The notes below the pieces were generated by a model. It searched no databases. It was not told the DNA's origin and saw nothing but the letters and a program-made list of their open reading frames with translations. Below, in pieces: positions 1 to 8,439 of a DNA stretch of 56,830 nucleotides. The stretch is taken from assembly GCF_004342985.1 (NCBI RefSeq), contig NZ_SMBO01000015.1, positions 1-56,830 on the forward strand. The letters run 5' to 3'. The first letter of the stretch is position 1. Every line of letters starts with the position of its first letter. The position numbers and the translations under genes are program-made. This DNA is from Novosphingobium sp. PhB57 (GTDB lineage: Bacteria > Pseudomonadota > Alphaproteobacteria > Sphingomonadales > Sphingomonadaceae).

Positions 1-189
1 CGCCTGCGCACCTCCAACCCGATCGAGCGCGCCGTCCAGCAGGAACTCAAGCGCCGTACCGTCAAGGTCAGGGTCTTCCCCAACGACGAGGCGCTTCTGC
101 GCCTCGTCTCCGCTGTTCTCGTCGAAATCGACGAAACATGGGCCTGCGACAACAAGGCCTACATCAAATGGGAATGCCGGGATGCGTGA
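1..189 (+). CDS. IS256-family transposase, C-terminal end (partial)
   Basis: The reading frame is open from the first base to a TGA at 187-189. It encodes the last 62 residues of a Mutator/IS256-type DDE transposase: the RTSNPIER motif, then a basic stretch (KRRTVKVRVFPND), a Leu-rich helix (LLRLVSAVLVEIDE) and the W-x-x-x-x-K-AYI tail. The 5' part lies outside the window, so whether the gene is intact cannot be judged. The terminal inverted repeat should lie between 190 and about 235, just before the truncated GH43 frame begins, which suggests that this element cut that gene. The family call rests on recognised motifs. Confidence 0.85.
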   Translation, partial: RLRTSNPIERAVQQELKRRTVKVRVFPNDEALLRLVSAVLVEIDETWACDNKAYIKWECRDA

Positions 190-218
190 TCCCAACCCGA
201 TTCAATTTCCATACGTGA

Positions 219-830
219 GGTTGCTCAATCACTTCTCGCCTCGGCGCGGCCTGGGCGCCAGAGACGCTCTACGATCCCAAGGCCCGCAAGATGATGGTCT
301 ATTACACCACGCGCGACGGAGCCGGGACGGAGCACATGGTCTATTCCTATGCCGACGACGCGTTCACGACGCTTACCCAGCCACCGCGTCCGCTGTTCAC
401 GTACCCGAAGGCCAATGTCGGCTCAATCGATGGAGACATCAGCCGCGTCGGAAAAAAGTATCGCCTGTTCTATGTCGCTCACGAGAAGCCCGGCCATCTT
501 CGCCAGGCCGTCTCCGACAGGATCGACGGCGGCTATCGTTTCGATCCCAAACCCGTCGATCCCGAGACCGTGGGAACCGAGGCACCCAATCTCTGGCGCC
601 GGGCCGGAACGAACACCTATGTGCTGATGTACGACGTGTTTGGAGCCAGGCCGAACAACATGGGCTTCTCCGAAACGAGCGACTTCAAGCATTTCCGCAA
701 CCTCGGCCGGTTCAACGACGCCGGCTCGCCGATGAAGGCCACCAACTTCGCCGGTCCGAAGCACGGCGCGGTAATGCCGATCACGCCCGGCGAAGCCGCG
801 CGCCTCGAGCGGCATTTTGCAGGGGGGTGA
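219..830 (+). pseudogene. Glycoside hydrolase family 43-like fragment, 5'-truncated
   Basis: An open frame from 219 (stop at 216-218) to the TGA at 828-830 reads through a W-A-P-E motif at about 252-263 into LYDPKARKMMVYYTTR. WAPE is typical of an early blade of GH43-type five-bladed propeller glycosidases. The later parts (SIDGDISRVGKKYRLFYVA, EAPNLWRR, YDVFGA) look like successive propeller blades. The upstream blades and signal sequence are missing and the IS256 end lies less than 50 bases away, so the gene was probably cut by the insertion. The first ATG at 290 is internal to the domain. Substrate class (arabinan or xylan-like) is only a family expectation. The C-terminal residues end abruptly and may also be truncated. 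Confidence 0.6.
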
Positions 831-986
831 TGGATAGAAGCGAGGTCGGCTCGCGGTATCTTTCCCATGGTCCTGTCAAGTCGGCAGCTTATTCAGGATC
901 CGATTTTTTGCTCCAAGCGTGGACAGGCTGCCTTGGCTTCCTGAAAGGCGAGGACTGTCGCAAACCGGGCATCCATTCATCAATAC

Positions 987-1015
987 TTGACTGATCGTTC
1001 CATAACGCCTATCTG
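987..1015 (+). promoter_or_regulatory. Promoter of the TetR-family gene
   Basis: TTGACT at 987-992 and TATCTG at 1010-1015 are separated by 17 bases. The predicted transcription start is about 1022-1023, at the ATG of the regulator, so the message would be leaderless or nearly so. The proposed operator lies between the two boxes, as expected for autorepression. Confidence 0.55.
992..1005. promoter_or_regulatory. Candidate TetR operator, copy 1
   Basis: TGATCGTTCCATAA is the exact reverse complement of the sequence at 1617-1630 in front of the neighbouring oxidoreductase. A 14-base identity at both promoters of a regulator/target pair, placed between the -35 and -10 boxes here, fits an operator. 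The arm GTTC and an imperfect partner flank a GATC core. Confidence 0.55.
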
Positions 1016-1022
1016 GCACTTC

Positions 1023-1589
1023 ATGGCAAGACCAAGGGAATTCGATCAGGACAAAGCGCTGAACGCAGCCATGGCGGTATTTCGCGAACATGGCTTCGAG
1101 GGCACGTCGGCCGGGATGCTGGTCGATGCCATGGGCATTGGGCGGCAGAGTCTTTACAACACCTTTGGCGATAAATGGCAGCTCTACCAGATGGCGCTGC
1201 GCCGCTATGCTGCCGATGAAACCGGCGAGCATATCGCCATGCTGCAAAGCAAGCCGCGCGCCATCGACGGTATCCAGACGATGGTCGACCGGGTGGTCGA
1301 CAATGCCCGGGATGCCTGTCTCGGCGTCGGCTCGATCTGCGAATTCGGCCGTAGCCGGCCGGAACTGGTCGCCATCCGCGACGCTGCCGACGCTGCCATG
1401 CGGGCAATCCTGACCGATACTATAGCGCGCGCGCAGGCCGAGGGGGATGTTGCCCAGGATGTGTCTGCCGATACGATCGCTTCGTTCATCGTGATGAGCT
1501 TTTCCGGTTTGCGGATTGCCGCGCGGGCCGGTGCGGGAGACGAGGACTTGCGTGCTCTTGGCGATCTGGCCCTACGCGCTTTGCGATAG
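1023..1589 (+). CDS. TetR/AcrR-family transcriptional regulator
   Basis: The product is 188 aa, the usual size for the family. Residues 1-60 carry the TetR-type HTH: MARPREFD, ALNAAMAVFREHGFEGTS, then the recognition region GIGRQSLYNTFGDKWQLY. The all-helical C-terminal ligand and dimer domain follows (about 70-188), with the AxGSICEFG-like segment common in AcrR-type repressors near residue 110. An in-frame TTG at 987 is possible, but the ATG at 1023 fits both the family N-terminus and the promoter. It probably represses itself and the downstream quinone-oxidoreductase gene through the shared operator. The inducer is unknown; an electrophile or quinone is a guess from the neighbour. Confidence 0.85.
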   Translation: MARPREFDQDKALNAAMAVFREHGFEGTSAGMLVDAMGIGRQSLYNTFGDKWQLYQMALRRYAADETGEHIAMLQSKPRAIDGIQTMVDRVVDNARDACLGVGSICEFGRSRPELVAIRDAADAAMRAILTDTIARAQAEGDVAQDVSADTIASFIVMSFSGLRIAARAGAGDEDLRALGDLALRALR

Positions 1590-1616
1590 GCGCCGGGCGT
1601 CTTTTTATTTGCCTAA

Positions 1617-1630
1617 TTATGGAACGATCA
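1617..1630. promoter_or_regulatory. Candidate TetR operator, copy 2
   Basis: TTATGGAACGATCA lies 22 bases ahead of the oxidoreductase ATG. It is the exact inverse of the site at 992-1005. The surrounding GAACGATCATTC is an imperfect palindrome around GATC, which suits a dimeric TetR protein. Confidence 0.55.
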
Positions 1631-1651
1631 TTCAACAAAAGGATACGGAAA

Positions 1652-2623
1652 ATGAAAGCCATTGTGATGACCGGAGTGGGCGGGGCGGACGTGCTTGATC
1701 TTGCTGACGTTCCCGATCCGCCTGCCACACCCGGAGCGGGCGAGGTTCTCGTCGAGATTACCGCTGCCGGGGTCAATTTCATGGACATCGGCGTTCGCCA
1801 GGGCATGGCTTGGGCGGAAATGCCCAATCCCAAGATCCTGGGTGTGGAAGGTGCAGGCCGCATCGTCGCGGTGGGCGCGGGTGTTGCTATGGCTGTCGGC
1901 CAGCGCGTCGCCTGGGTCTACGCCCCGGGCAGCTATGCCGGGAAGATCATGCTGCCGGCGGAAGCGCTCGTGGCCATCCCCGATGGGCTGGATGACAGAA
2001 CCGCAGCCGCGATCATGATGCAGGGGCTTACGGCCAGCCATTTCGCCACGGATTTCCACTCTGTGCAGGCAGGCGAGATCGCCCTTGTTCATGCGGCGGC
2101 GGGCGGACTGGGGTTGCTGCTGACCCAGATCGTGAAACTGCGGGGAGGAACCGTTATCGGCCGCGTGTCGAGCGCGGACAAAGTGGCCGCCGCCAGGGAA
2201 GCGGGCGCAGACCATGTCATCGTCGATGCCAAGGGGGATTTTGCCTCGCAAGTGCTGGCGCTGACCGGCGGCGAAGGCGTGCATGTGGTTTATGACGGCT
2301 CCGGGCCGACGACATTTCAGGGATCGATCGATTCTCTCCGGCGGAGCGGGACCTTCTGCTGGTACGGCCCCGTTCTGGGCGGCCCTGGCCCGATCGATCT
2401 CCTTGCCCTGCCCCGCAGCATCAAGCTCGGCTACGCAGTCTTCTCCGATCATATCCATAGCCCCGAACGGTTTCGGGAGCACGCCGCGCGCCTGTTCGAT
2501 TGGGTCCTGAAAGGCGATCTCAAGGTGCGGTTCGGCGGCGTCTACCCGATGGCCGATGCGGCCCAGGCGCACCGCGACATGGAAAGCCGCGCGACCACCG
2601 GCAAGCTGCTGCTGATCCCCTGA
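1652..2623 (+). CDS. NADPH:quinone oxidoreductase-like (zinc-free MDR family)
   Basis: The product is 323 aa, a typical length for quinone oxidoreductases of the medium-chain dehydrogenase superfamily. The N-terminal GroES-like domain (about 1-120) contains EVLVEITAAGVNFMDIGVRQG. It lacks the Cys/Glu zinc ligands of alcohol dehydrogenases. The Rossmann domain has the AAAGGLGLLLTQ nucleotide-binding loop near residue 150. The ATG at 1652 has AAAGGATACGG upstream; an ATG at 1619 would sit inside the operator. It is expected to reduce quinones or conjugated enones with NADPH in the cytoplasm. It is followed by a broken SDR gene in the same orientation, and is probably controlled by the adjacent TetR repressor. 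Confidence 0.85.
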   Translation: MKAIVMTGVGGADVLDLADVPDPPATPGAGEVLVEITAAGVNFMDIGVRQGMAWAEMPNPKILGVEGAGRIVAVGAGVAMAVGQRVAWVYAPGSYAGKIMLPAEALVAIPDGLDDRTAAAIMMQGLTASHFATDFHSVQAGEIALVHAAAGGLGLLLTQIVKLRGGTVIGRVSSADKVAAAREAGADHVIVDAKGDFASQVLALTGGEGVHVVYDGSGPTTFQGSIDSLRRSGTFCWYGPVLGGPGPIDLLALPRSIKLGYAVFSDHIHSPERFREHAARLFDWVLKGDLKVRFGGVYPMADAAQAHRDMESRATTGKLLLIP

Positions 2624-2657
2624 TTTTCCTTACCATCATTCTCAAGAAGGACTTGCC

Positions 2658-3100
2658 ATGAATATCGAACCCGCGATCAGGACTGCGCTCGTCTTCGGCG
2701 GGATCACGCGGCATCGGCGCTGGAGCCGTCAAACGACTGGCGCAGGACGGTTATTCCGTTGGCTTTACTTACGTCAATAGCGAAGAACAGGCCGGGGCGC
2801 TGGCCGAGACGATCGCCGCGCAAGGCGGCGAGGCACTGGCAATTCGCGCCGATAGCGAAGACACGGCCGCGATCACTGCAGCCGTTGCTTGCTTCGTCGA
2901 TCGTCTCGAAAAGATCGTTCTCGTCAAAGGCGGCTTGTTTCGCATGAACACGCTCGAGGCGGTGGCGCCCGATGAACTGGACGTCATGCTGGCAGTGAAC
3001 GTCCGCGGCGTCTATGGCGGCGGCGCACATCGTCGGTGGCGGAGGCATCGTCATGATCAGCAGCGATGTCGGGATCTGCATCGTCATAACCATTTGCGAC
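2658..3100 (+). pseudogene. Short-chain dehydrogenase/reductase, frameshifted remnant
   Basis: A good ribosome site (AAGAAGGA) precedes the ATG at 2658. The first frame reads MNIEPAIRTALVFGG and then breaks at about 2702, where one extra base shifts the frame. The next frame continues the glycine-rich motif as SRGIGAGAVKRLAQDG and runs through an SDR-like body to DVMLAVNVRGVYGG. A further break near 3015 leads to GGGGIVMISSDVG, which matches the segment carrying the catalytic serine in SDRs. The NNAG segment is also eroded (it reads LVKGG). The Tyr-x-x-x-Lys active site is not recognisable. This was probably the third gene of the TetR-controlled oxidoreductase operon. Confidence 0.7.
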
Positions 3101-3737
3101 GTGCGCAAGCCGGACAAGGCCGCAGTGGAGCTCGTCGAGTCTATCATGGAACGGCTTGTCGACTTATCCGGCCATTCCCGATTCCAATCAGTTCACGTTC
3201 TTTCCCTTACGAGAGACGGGCCAGCGCGATCGATCGGTAGGTCCGCATAGGTCTACGTTTCAATCGCCTGTCGCTTAGACTTCTAATTGGCCTTTCGATG
3301 GTGCCGAAAAGACGGTAAGCGCAAGATCTGAGCGGGCGATCTGCGTTAACAGCTACCAGCAAAGCCTAGCCGGGCAAGCATGAACTGGATGTCGCAGCTG
3401 CCTCGTCGGTACAAGCGGGAGAAAGCGCATTTTTCCGCGCACATGCGGTGGCGTTGAGATCCTTGCCCTCTCGATGAGTTCGGTGAGGTAGGCGCGAACG
3501 CCAAGCTCGATCTCGGTAGCATAGATGGTCCGTGCAAATGCATTGATAGTTTCGCACTGCATGCGCAGCGCTTCCCACTTGCCCAATATCCCGCCCCCAG
3601 TTCCCCTGGGCGCCTTACAGGTCGAGAGGCAGGAGGTACCGGCGGACTAATGAGTGGATCAGACTATGGATGAGCCCGTATGGCTAAGGCTGGGCTGGGG
3701 TGGGGACAGCACTCCGCGGGCGTCATGTCGCAACTGG
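3101..3737. other. Stretch without a convincing gene
   Basis: Only short frames are present. The most coherent lies on the minus strand at 3353-3586 (77 aa, TTG start, or the internal ATG of MQCETINAFARTIY). Its first 60 residues could form helices, but I do not recognise it and it ends in a low-quality Cys/Arg tail. The stretch looks like decayed sequence between two mobile regions. Confidence 0.4.
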
Positions 3738-4046
3738 CTAGTCGTTTTCCGCAATTATGAAGGGCCACCAAGTGCCGTCGTCGTCGTAGGCATGCTCGGC
3801 CCAACTTTCCGTCAGATAGCCGTCGCCGATGTGGACGGGGGCGTATTCTGCTTGTTCCTCGTCTATTTCGTGAAGCACTACTGTGCCTCCGAACACGAAT
3901 CCGCCGGGAGGCATGGATTTGAATTCGCAGGCGTTAGGATCGCAGACTTCGTCCACGAGGTGGATGAGGTCATCCGAGGAACAGGCAAAGATGCCGACAG
4001 ATACTTTGTTGCGCTTCACGCGAACTATCCAGACGCCGTTAGCCAA
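3738..4046 (-). CDS. Small hypothetical protein
   Basis: The product is 102 aa, acidic and globular in composition: VWIVRVKRNKVSVGIFACSS, DDLIHLVDEVCDPNACEF, PGGFVFGGTVVLHE and an aromatic end (DDDGTWWPFIIAEND). It has no signal peptide or membrane segment and I do not recognise a family. The only start in frame is TTG at 4046, preceded by GAGGGAGCGG about 6 bases upstream. The opposite frame at this place is less protein-like. Its neighbours are the decayed SDR gene and the MNT-HEPN gene. It may be a cargo gene of the accessory region; no function can be given. Confidence 0.45.
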   Translation of the reverse strand: MANGVWIVRVKRNKVSVGIFACSSDDLIHLVDEVCDPNACEFKSMPPGGFVFGGTVVLHEIDEEQAEYAPVHIGDGYLTESWAEHAYDDDGTWWPFIIAEND

Positions 4047-4295
4047 TCATCCGCTCCCTCTGATCCTCACGGTCTTATCAAAACCCGCGGAGATTGAATG
4101 TCAAATCCTTGGGCAGAGGGTTATGGACAATTCGATGATCAGGCCCTCGTGCAATGGAGGAGTACGGTCATGGAACCCTGCCGACTGACCGCGCCGTCCG
4201 CGCCGATCTCCGCGCTGGAAACGGCGCAGGGATTTCTTCCCGTGCAGCAACGCTGCGGTTGTTCTTGATCCAAAGTTGACTAGTATCAGGCGACT

Positions 4296-5201
4296 ATGAA
4301 GACCGATCTCGACCATCTTCCTGAAGACAAGCGCACCGACCTGAAGCGCGTGGTGAAGATTATCTTCTCCGAATTCGAGGACGTTTTGGCTCTCGCAATG
4401 CAGGGCTGGAAGAAGCAGGGGCGGATCATGAAGATCATCCTCTACGGCTCGTACGCGCGCGGCGACTGGGTTGCGGACCCTGTAGGTCGATACTATTCGG
4501 ACTACGATATTCTTGTGGTGGTGAATGACGAACGCCTTGCCGACGAAGCCGAATACTGGGGCAAGGCCAAGGATCATCTGAACCGGGCCTACGATATAGC
4601 CCATGTGATCTCCGCTCCGGTAGGACTGACGGTCCATTCGATGGCGGACGCCAACTTTCAGCTTTCGCGCGGACGGCCTTTCTTCGTCGACGTCGTGCGC
4701 GAGGGTATAGTGCTGTATGAACTAGAAGCGCAGCAATTCGAGTTGCCGAGGCTCCTTGATACTGGCCTCGCGCACGTAGAGGCGGAGAACCATTTCAAAC
4801 AGTGGTTCGAAAGCGCGAGCGCCTTCCTTCGGGCCGCTAAATTTCTCATTTCCGATGGCGCCGGAAACCAGGCGGCGTTCCTGCTTCATCAGGCGACCGA
4901 GAACTTTTACCACACCGTGCTTCTTGTGCTGAAACTGTACAGCCCCAAGTCGCACAACCTCAAATTCCTGCGGGGTCGAGGAGAGGATATCGCTCGCGAC
5001 CTGATCCCCATTTGGCCTCGCAATACCAAGTTCGCAAACCGGTGCTGGGAACTGCTCTATCAGGCCTATGTCAAGGGTCGCTACTCGCCCCACTACGTCA
5101 TTCGGGACGTTGAATTGGAGTGGCTTGTGGAGCGCATCGAACTGCTGGAAACCGAAGTGAAGGCGATCTGCAAAGAACGTCTCGGCAAGATGTCTGATTG
5201 A
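4296..5201 (+). CDS. Nucleotidyltransferase (MNT)-HEPN fusion protein, copy 1
   Basis: The product is 301 aa. Residues about 1-150 form a minimal nucleotidyltransferase: the G-S motif in IILYGSYARGDW (about 47-58) is followed by SDYDILVVV, giving the DxD metal-binding pair. Residues about 160-300 form a helical HEPN-type domain: AAFLLHQATENFYHTVLL, KSHNLKFL and the terminal YVKGRYSPHY, an R-x3-H-Y motif. In type VII toxin-antitoxin pairs (MntA-HepT) the nucleotidyltransferase AMPylates a Tyr next to the HEPN R/H motif; here both parts are in one chain. A paralog is encoded at 17815-18738. A possible -10 (TAGTAT) ends 9 bases before the ATG. A role in phage defence or RNA cleavage is inferred from family and island context. 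Confidence 0.75.
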   Translation: MKTDLDHLPEDKRTDLKRVVKIIFSEFEDVLALAMQGWKKQGRIMKIILYGSYARGDWVADPVGRYYSDYDILVVVNDERLADEAEYWGKAKDHLNRAYDIAHVISAPVGLTVHSMADANFQLSRGRPFFVDVVREGIVLYELEAQQFELPRLLDTGLAHVEAENHFKQWFESASAFLRAAKFLISDGAGNQAAFLLHQATENFYHTVLLVLKLYSPKSHNLKFLRGRGEDIARDLIPIWPRNTKFANRCWELLYQAYVKGRYSPHYVIRDVELEWLVERIELLETEVKAICKERLGKMSD

Positions 5202-5213
5202 CATCCAGCCGCA

Positions 5214-5310
5214 TGCGTTCGGTGTGCTTCAATCACGAATGCATCTCCATATCGCTGTCGTTGTCAGAAAACGCCGGTTTCGCGCGGGTTTCCGGGTTCC
5301 GGCGGGGCTC
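5214..5310 (+). repeat. Imperfect direct repeat, left copy (possible attachment-site region)
   Basis: TGCGTTCGGTGTGCTT at 5214-5229 is identical to 21563-21578. About 48 bases further on, TTTCGCGCGG (5278-5287) and a TTTCC/TTCCGGC block also recur in the same order and nearly the same spacing as at 21626-21650. The middle has diverged. This copy begins 12 bases after the MNT-HEPN stop codon, and the remaining sequence to 5624 holds no gene I can support. Confidence 0.45.
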
Positions 5311-5624
5311 GCTATAGCCGTGATGGCGCACAAAAGGAACCCTTTGTTCCCCCTCTGTCCGCCATTCGTGAGCAAATAGCCATATGCAGGGTCCGAACTG
5401 CGTAAGAGCACATGGCGTGTTTGGACCACGTTCGGGTCGCTGGGGAATGCTCCCATGTCTCCGCTTGGTTACCATCCACGATAGGCGACGAGGCCGCGCT
5501 AGCGATCGCGGTTGGCGCGGTCACGCGGATAGGCGAGGGGCGAGATGGTCCCTTGGTCCCGCTTTTAACGGTCCCGTGCAAAGGGCTCCCAGCACAAATT
5601 CGGATGCTTCCGTCCGCCGTCTAG

Positions 5625-7670
5625 GTGATAGCGCCTGCCCGCCTTTCGCGGACCGTCCACCACGACGCCATCATCATTTCCACGGACACCAATTCCCAGA
5701 TGCTAACGACGAATAAAAACCCCGGTGAATACTCCAATACCGCAGTCAAAAAGCCAGGCCCAAAGCCCCGTCCCGTCATCCAAAGTCCTGTTCCCTCCGC
5801 TACGGATTGGATCGAGCCCGCGACCTTCGCAGAGGCCCTCCGTCTGCACATGAGCCGGCATGCGGAATCCTTCCTCGCTTTACACCGCTCGATCATCCGT
5901 CCGGGTGAAGATTTCCATCCCGCTACGATCAAAGCCTGGGCGGCAGGCCGGCGGGTTCCTCGCAACGCGGGTAGCATGGAGATACTCGCTCGTATCGAGG
6001 CGCGGTACTCGCTGCCGACCGGATATTTTAAAGCCAAGTTGCCGCATCCTGGAAGAGCCTGCGCGGGCCATGATTTGCCCGGCATCCACCGCGCAGAGCA
6101 GCGGCGTTTGGCTTGGCACCTCCCTGACGATTTCAACAGGCGTTCGGCGGCTGAGAGGGCTGAGATTTTGCAATGGGTCCGCACCGTGATCATCACGGGT
6201 TCGACCGAGTATCGACGATTTCAGGCTGAAGCCATTAAGCTTCGTTACGGCCTGCGATTTCCTGCGCTGACTGGCCGCAGTGCGCCGCGCAACTCCCGAG
6301 CCGAATTGAAGTCTGAAAGCCGCGCCGAGACGGAAGACACCGACTTTGTGTCTGCCGTCATCGATGCACCACCGCAGCTTGCCATGGAGATGGCAAATCT
6401 TGTCCGCTTCAAGACCGCCACCCTCACCGATATCGGCTTTCGCAGGAGCGGCAAATGGAACGAGGAAACGGTTGCTCAAAAGGCGGAACACATCGGCCTC
6501 ATGTTCGGGTCGATGGCATCAGCGCCAGGCGGGGCGGTGGCGGGCCTCGGCGTTCCGCTATCTAATCTGACCTTAGCGCTGCTGGTGTTTCCCCGTATCT
6601 GGGACTGGTACGTCCAGTGGCGTGAACGGCGTCGTGGCTTTTTTACACGCTGGGAAGTCGATATGCTTCGCCTTGGCATGTCGCTCGTAAAGCAGGAAAC
6701 CGGCTGGCTTCGGCAGATGCCGGGGCTCGCCGAAAGGCTCGTACCGATCGAAGGAATAGTAGACCAATCTGAGGTCGACAGCGCTCGGATAGATTGGGCG
6801 GGAGCATGCGACCGTCTACACGGCCATGCCGCTGCCCGTGCCAAGGAAATTGAGCGTGTGGCACGCGTTCACAGGGACCCCTTCGAACCAATCCTGCCGA
6901 TACTCGAAGCCGACAGCCCGGTTGGTGAATACCGCAAGATTGCGCAGGAGATTTTGCGCCTCTCACCAGATCCAGATCGGCATCCGCGAGCGGCGGCCGA
7001 GGCCGCGCGATCGTTCCTCCTGATCCGGCTCGGACTGCACCTCGGCCTGCGCCAGAAAAACCTCCGGCAACTTCTCCTTTGCAGTCGTCATCAGGTACCG
7101 CGAACCGAACGCCAGTTGGAAGGCCTCAAACGCGGCGAGATCCGGTGGAGCGAACGAGACCGGGGATGGGAGGTTTTCATCCCTGCCGTCGCATTCAAAA
7201 ACGCCGGGTCGTCCTTCTTTGAGGGGCGGCCATTTCGCCTCATTCTGCCCGACTTAGATGGCCTCTATGGGAAAATCAGGGAGTATGTCGATCGCCACCG
7301 CCCTGTGCTTCTCAACGGAGCCTCAGACCCATTCACGTTCTTCGTCAAAACGGCCAAGGCCACGAGCCGTGATGCGGCATACGATCAAAACACTTTTTAC
7401 GAGGCGTGGCGCCTTGTCATCCAGCGATATGGTGTCTTCAATCCCTACACGGGCAATGGCGTGATCAAAGGGCTGCTGCCGCACGGTCCTCACAACATCC
7501 GAGACGTCCTGGCGACGCATATTTTGAAGCAAACCGGCTCGTATGAACGCGCCAGCTACGCGATCCAGGATACGCCCGAGATGGTCGCGAAGCACTACGG
7601 TCGATTTCTGCCTCAGGATAAATCCGCTCTCGCGGCTCAAATTTTGAACCAGGTTTGGATGGCCGCTTAA
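5625..7670 (+). CDS. Large tyrosine recombinase-like integrase
   Basis: The product is 681 aa, much longer than common phage integrases (about 400 aa). Residues about 65-145 look like a helical DNA-binding region (HPATIKAWAAGRRVPRN, resembling an XRE-type HTH). The C-terminal third carries the recombinase signature: GLRQKNLRQLLL around residue 480 for the first Arg, HNIRDVLATH near 632 for the H-x-x-R box and MVAKHYGRFLP near 660 for the nucleophilic Tyr. A histidine-rich spacing (LPHGPHNIRD) replaces the usual HDLRH. The GTG at 5625 gives the longest frame; ATG at 5700 is an alternative and neither has a clear ribosome site. It sits beside the left repeat and may move the island or act as an accessory recombinase. 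Confidence 0.7.
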   Translation: MIAPARLSRTVHHDAIIISTDTNSQMLTTNKNPGEYSNTAVKKPGPKPRPVIQSPVPSATDWIEPATFAEALRLHMSRHAESFLALHRSIIRPGEDFHPATIKAWAAGRRVPRNAGSMEILARIEARYSLPTGYFKAKLPHPGRACAGHDLPGIHRAEQRRLAWHLPDDFNRRSAAERAEILQWVRTVIITGSTEYRRFQAEAIKLRYGLRFPALTGRSAPRNSRAELKSESRAETEDTDFVSAVIDAPPQLAMEMANLVRFKTATLTDIGFRRSGKWNEETVAQKAEHIGLMFGSMASAPGGAVAGLGVPLSNLTLALLVFPRIWDWYVQWRERRRGFFTRWEVDMLRLGMSLVKQETGWLRQMPGLAERLVPIEGIVDQSEVDSARIDWAGACDRLHGHAAARAKEIERVARVHRDPFEPILPILEADSPVGEYRKIAQEILRLSPDPDRHPRAAAEAARSFLLIRLGLHLGLRQKNLRQLLLCSRHQVPRTERQLEGLKRGEIRWSERDRGWEVFIPAVAFKNAGSSFFEGRPFRLILPDLDGLYGKIREYVDRHRPVLLNGASDPFTFFVKTAKATSRDAAYDQNTFYEAWRLVIQRYGVFNPYTGNGVIKGLLPHGPHNIRDVLATHILKQTGSYERASYAIQDTPEMVAKHYGRFLPQDKSALAAQILNQVWMAA

Positions 7671-7994
7671 TTGAACCGAATAAGGCCGGTATGGGGGCGG
7701 CTTTGCCCATAGCAGATGAGCCCCCCGATCGACGCACTAGCGTCATCTACCCCAACTCAGTCCGACAGTTTCAGATAAATCAAAAAGGCATATTGCTGAT
7801 CTCGATTTTCATCGATCGGCTACCTGAGTTCCTTTAAGTGCCCTCGAACGATTCCGAATACCTTGAGAGCCTGACGCGGAAGTTTTCAAGCGCAGGAATA
7901 TTTGGCGGTCCTGCGGGTGAGCGTGCGAATGGAAGGCTATAGTGGGCCAAGCGGTGGACGATGCGATGGTGGTTTCCGAATCTTCTGCGGGGCG

Positions 7995-8171
7995 GCGGCA
8001 TTGCCTGAGCAAACCGCTTGCCGCAATATAAGGCAGAGCGTTCAGGACTTCGCGCATCTCCGTCGTACGGCGGCAACCTCCGCGTTTAGCCGGTGGGATG
8101 AATGGTGCCGTAAGTTCCCACCCTCGGTCTGTCATATCACTGGAATAGCGCAACCCCTTTCGGCTATACAC
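7995..8171 (-). pseudogene. IS5-family (IS427-like) transposase N-terminal remnant
   Basis: The translated segment reads LRYSSDMTDRGWELTAPFIP, then PAKRGG, RRTTEMREVLNALPYIAASG. This matches the conserved start of IS427-group transposases (YSSDLTD-x-W-x-L-I-x-P-x-x-P, then the M-R-E-V-x-N-A-x-x-Y region). The frame then breaks and the catalytic DDE region is absent. The rest of the interval 7671-8439 holds no supported gene; an AT-rich stretch with TATAAT near 8346 may be the promoter of the downstream mrr gene. Confidence 0.6.
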
Positions 8172-8439
8172 CGCTCGGACAATACCCGTCCATGTTATTG
8201 ATCAATCCAATCTTTCGCAGCGCGGCGTGACGCATAAACAGCTGGTATTCCTTGAGAGCTCTCGGAGTCACGCTCTGATATGCGAAACCGCTTTCCGGCG
8301 TTCAGCTCCAGCCCACAGCCTGTCACAACGATTTTGACAATTCTTTATAATAAGTTCTTTGCAGGGCCGCGGCCGCCGGTAAAGCAAGCATGTTGGTGAG
8401 CCGACCGATGGGGTGGGCAGTTTAGGAAACGATATCCGC

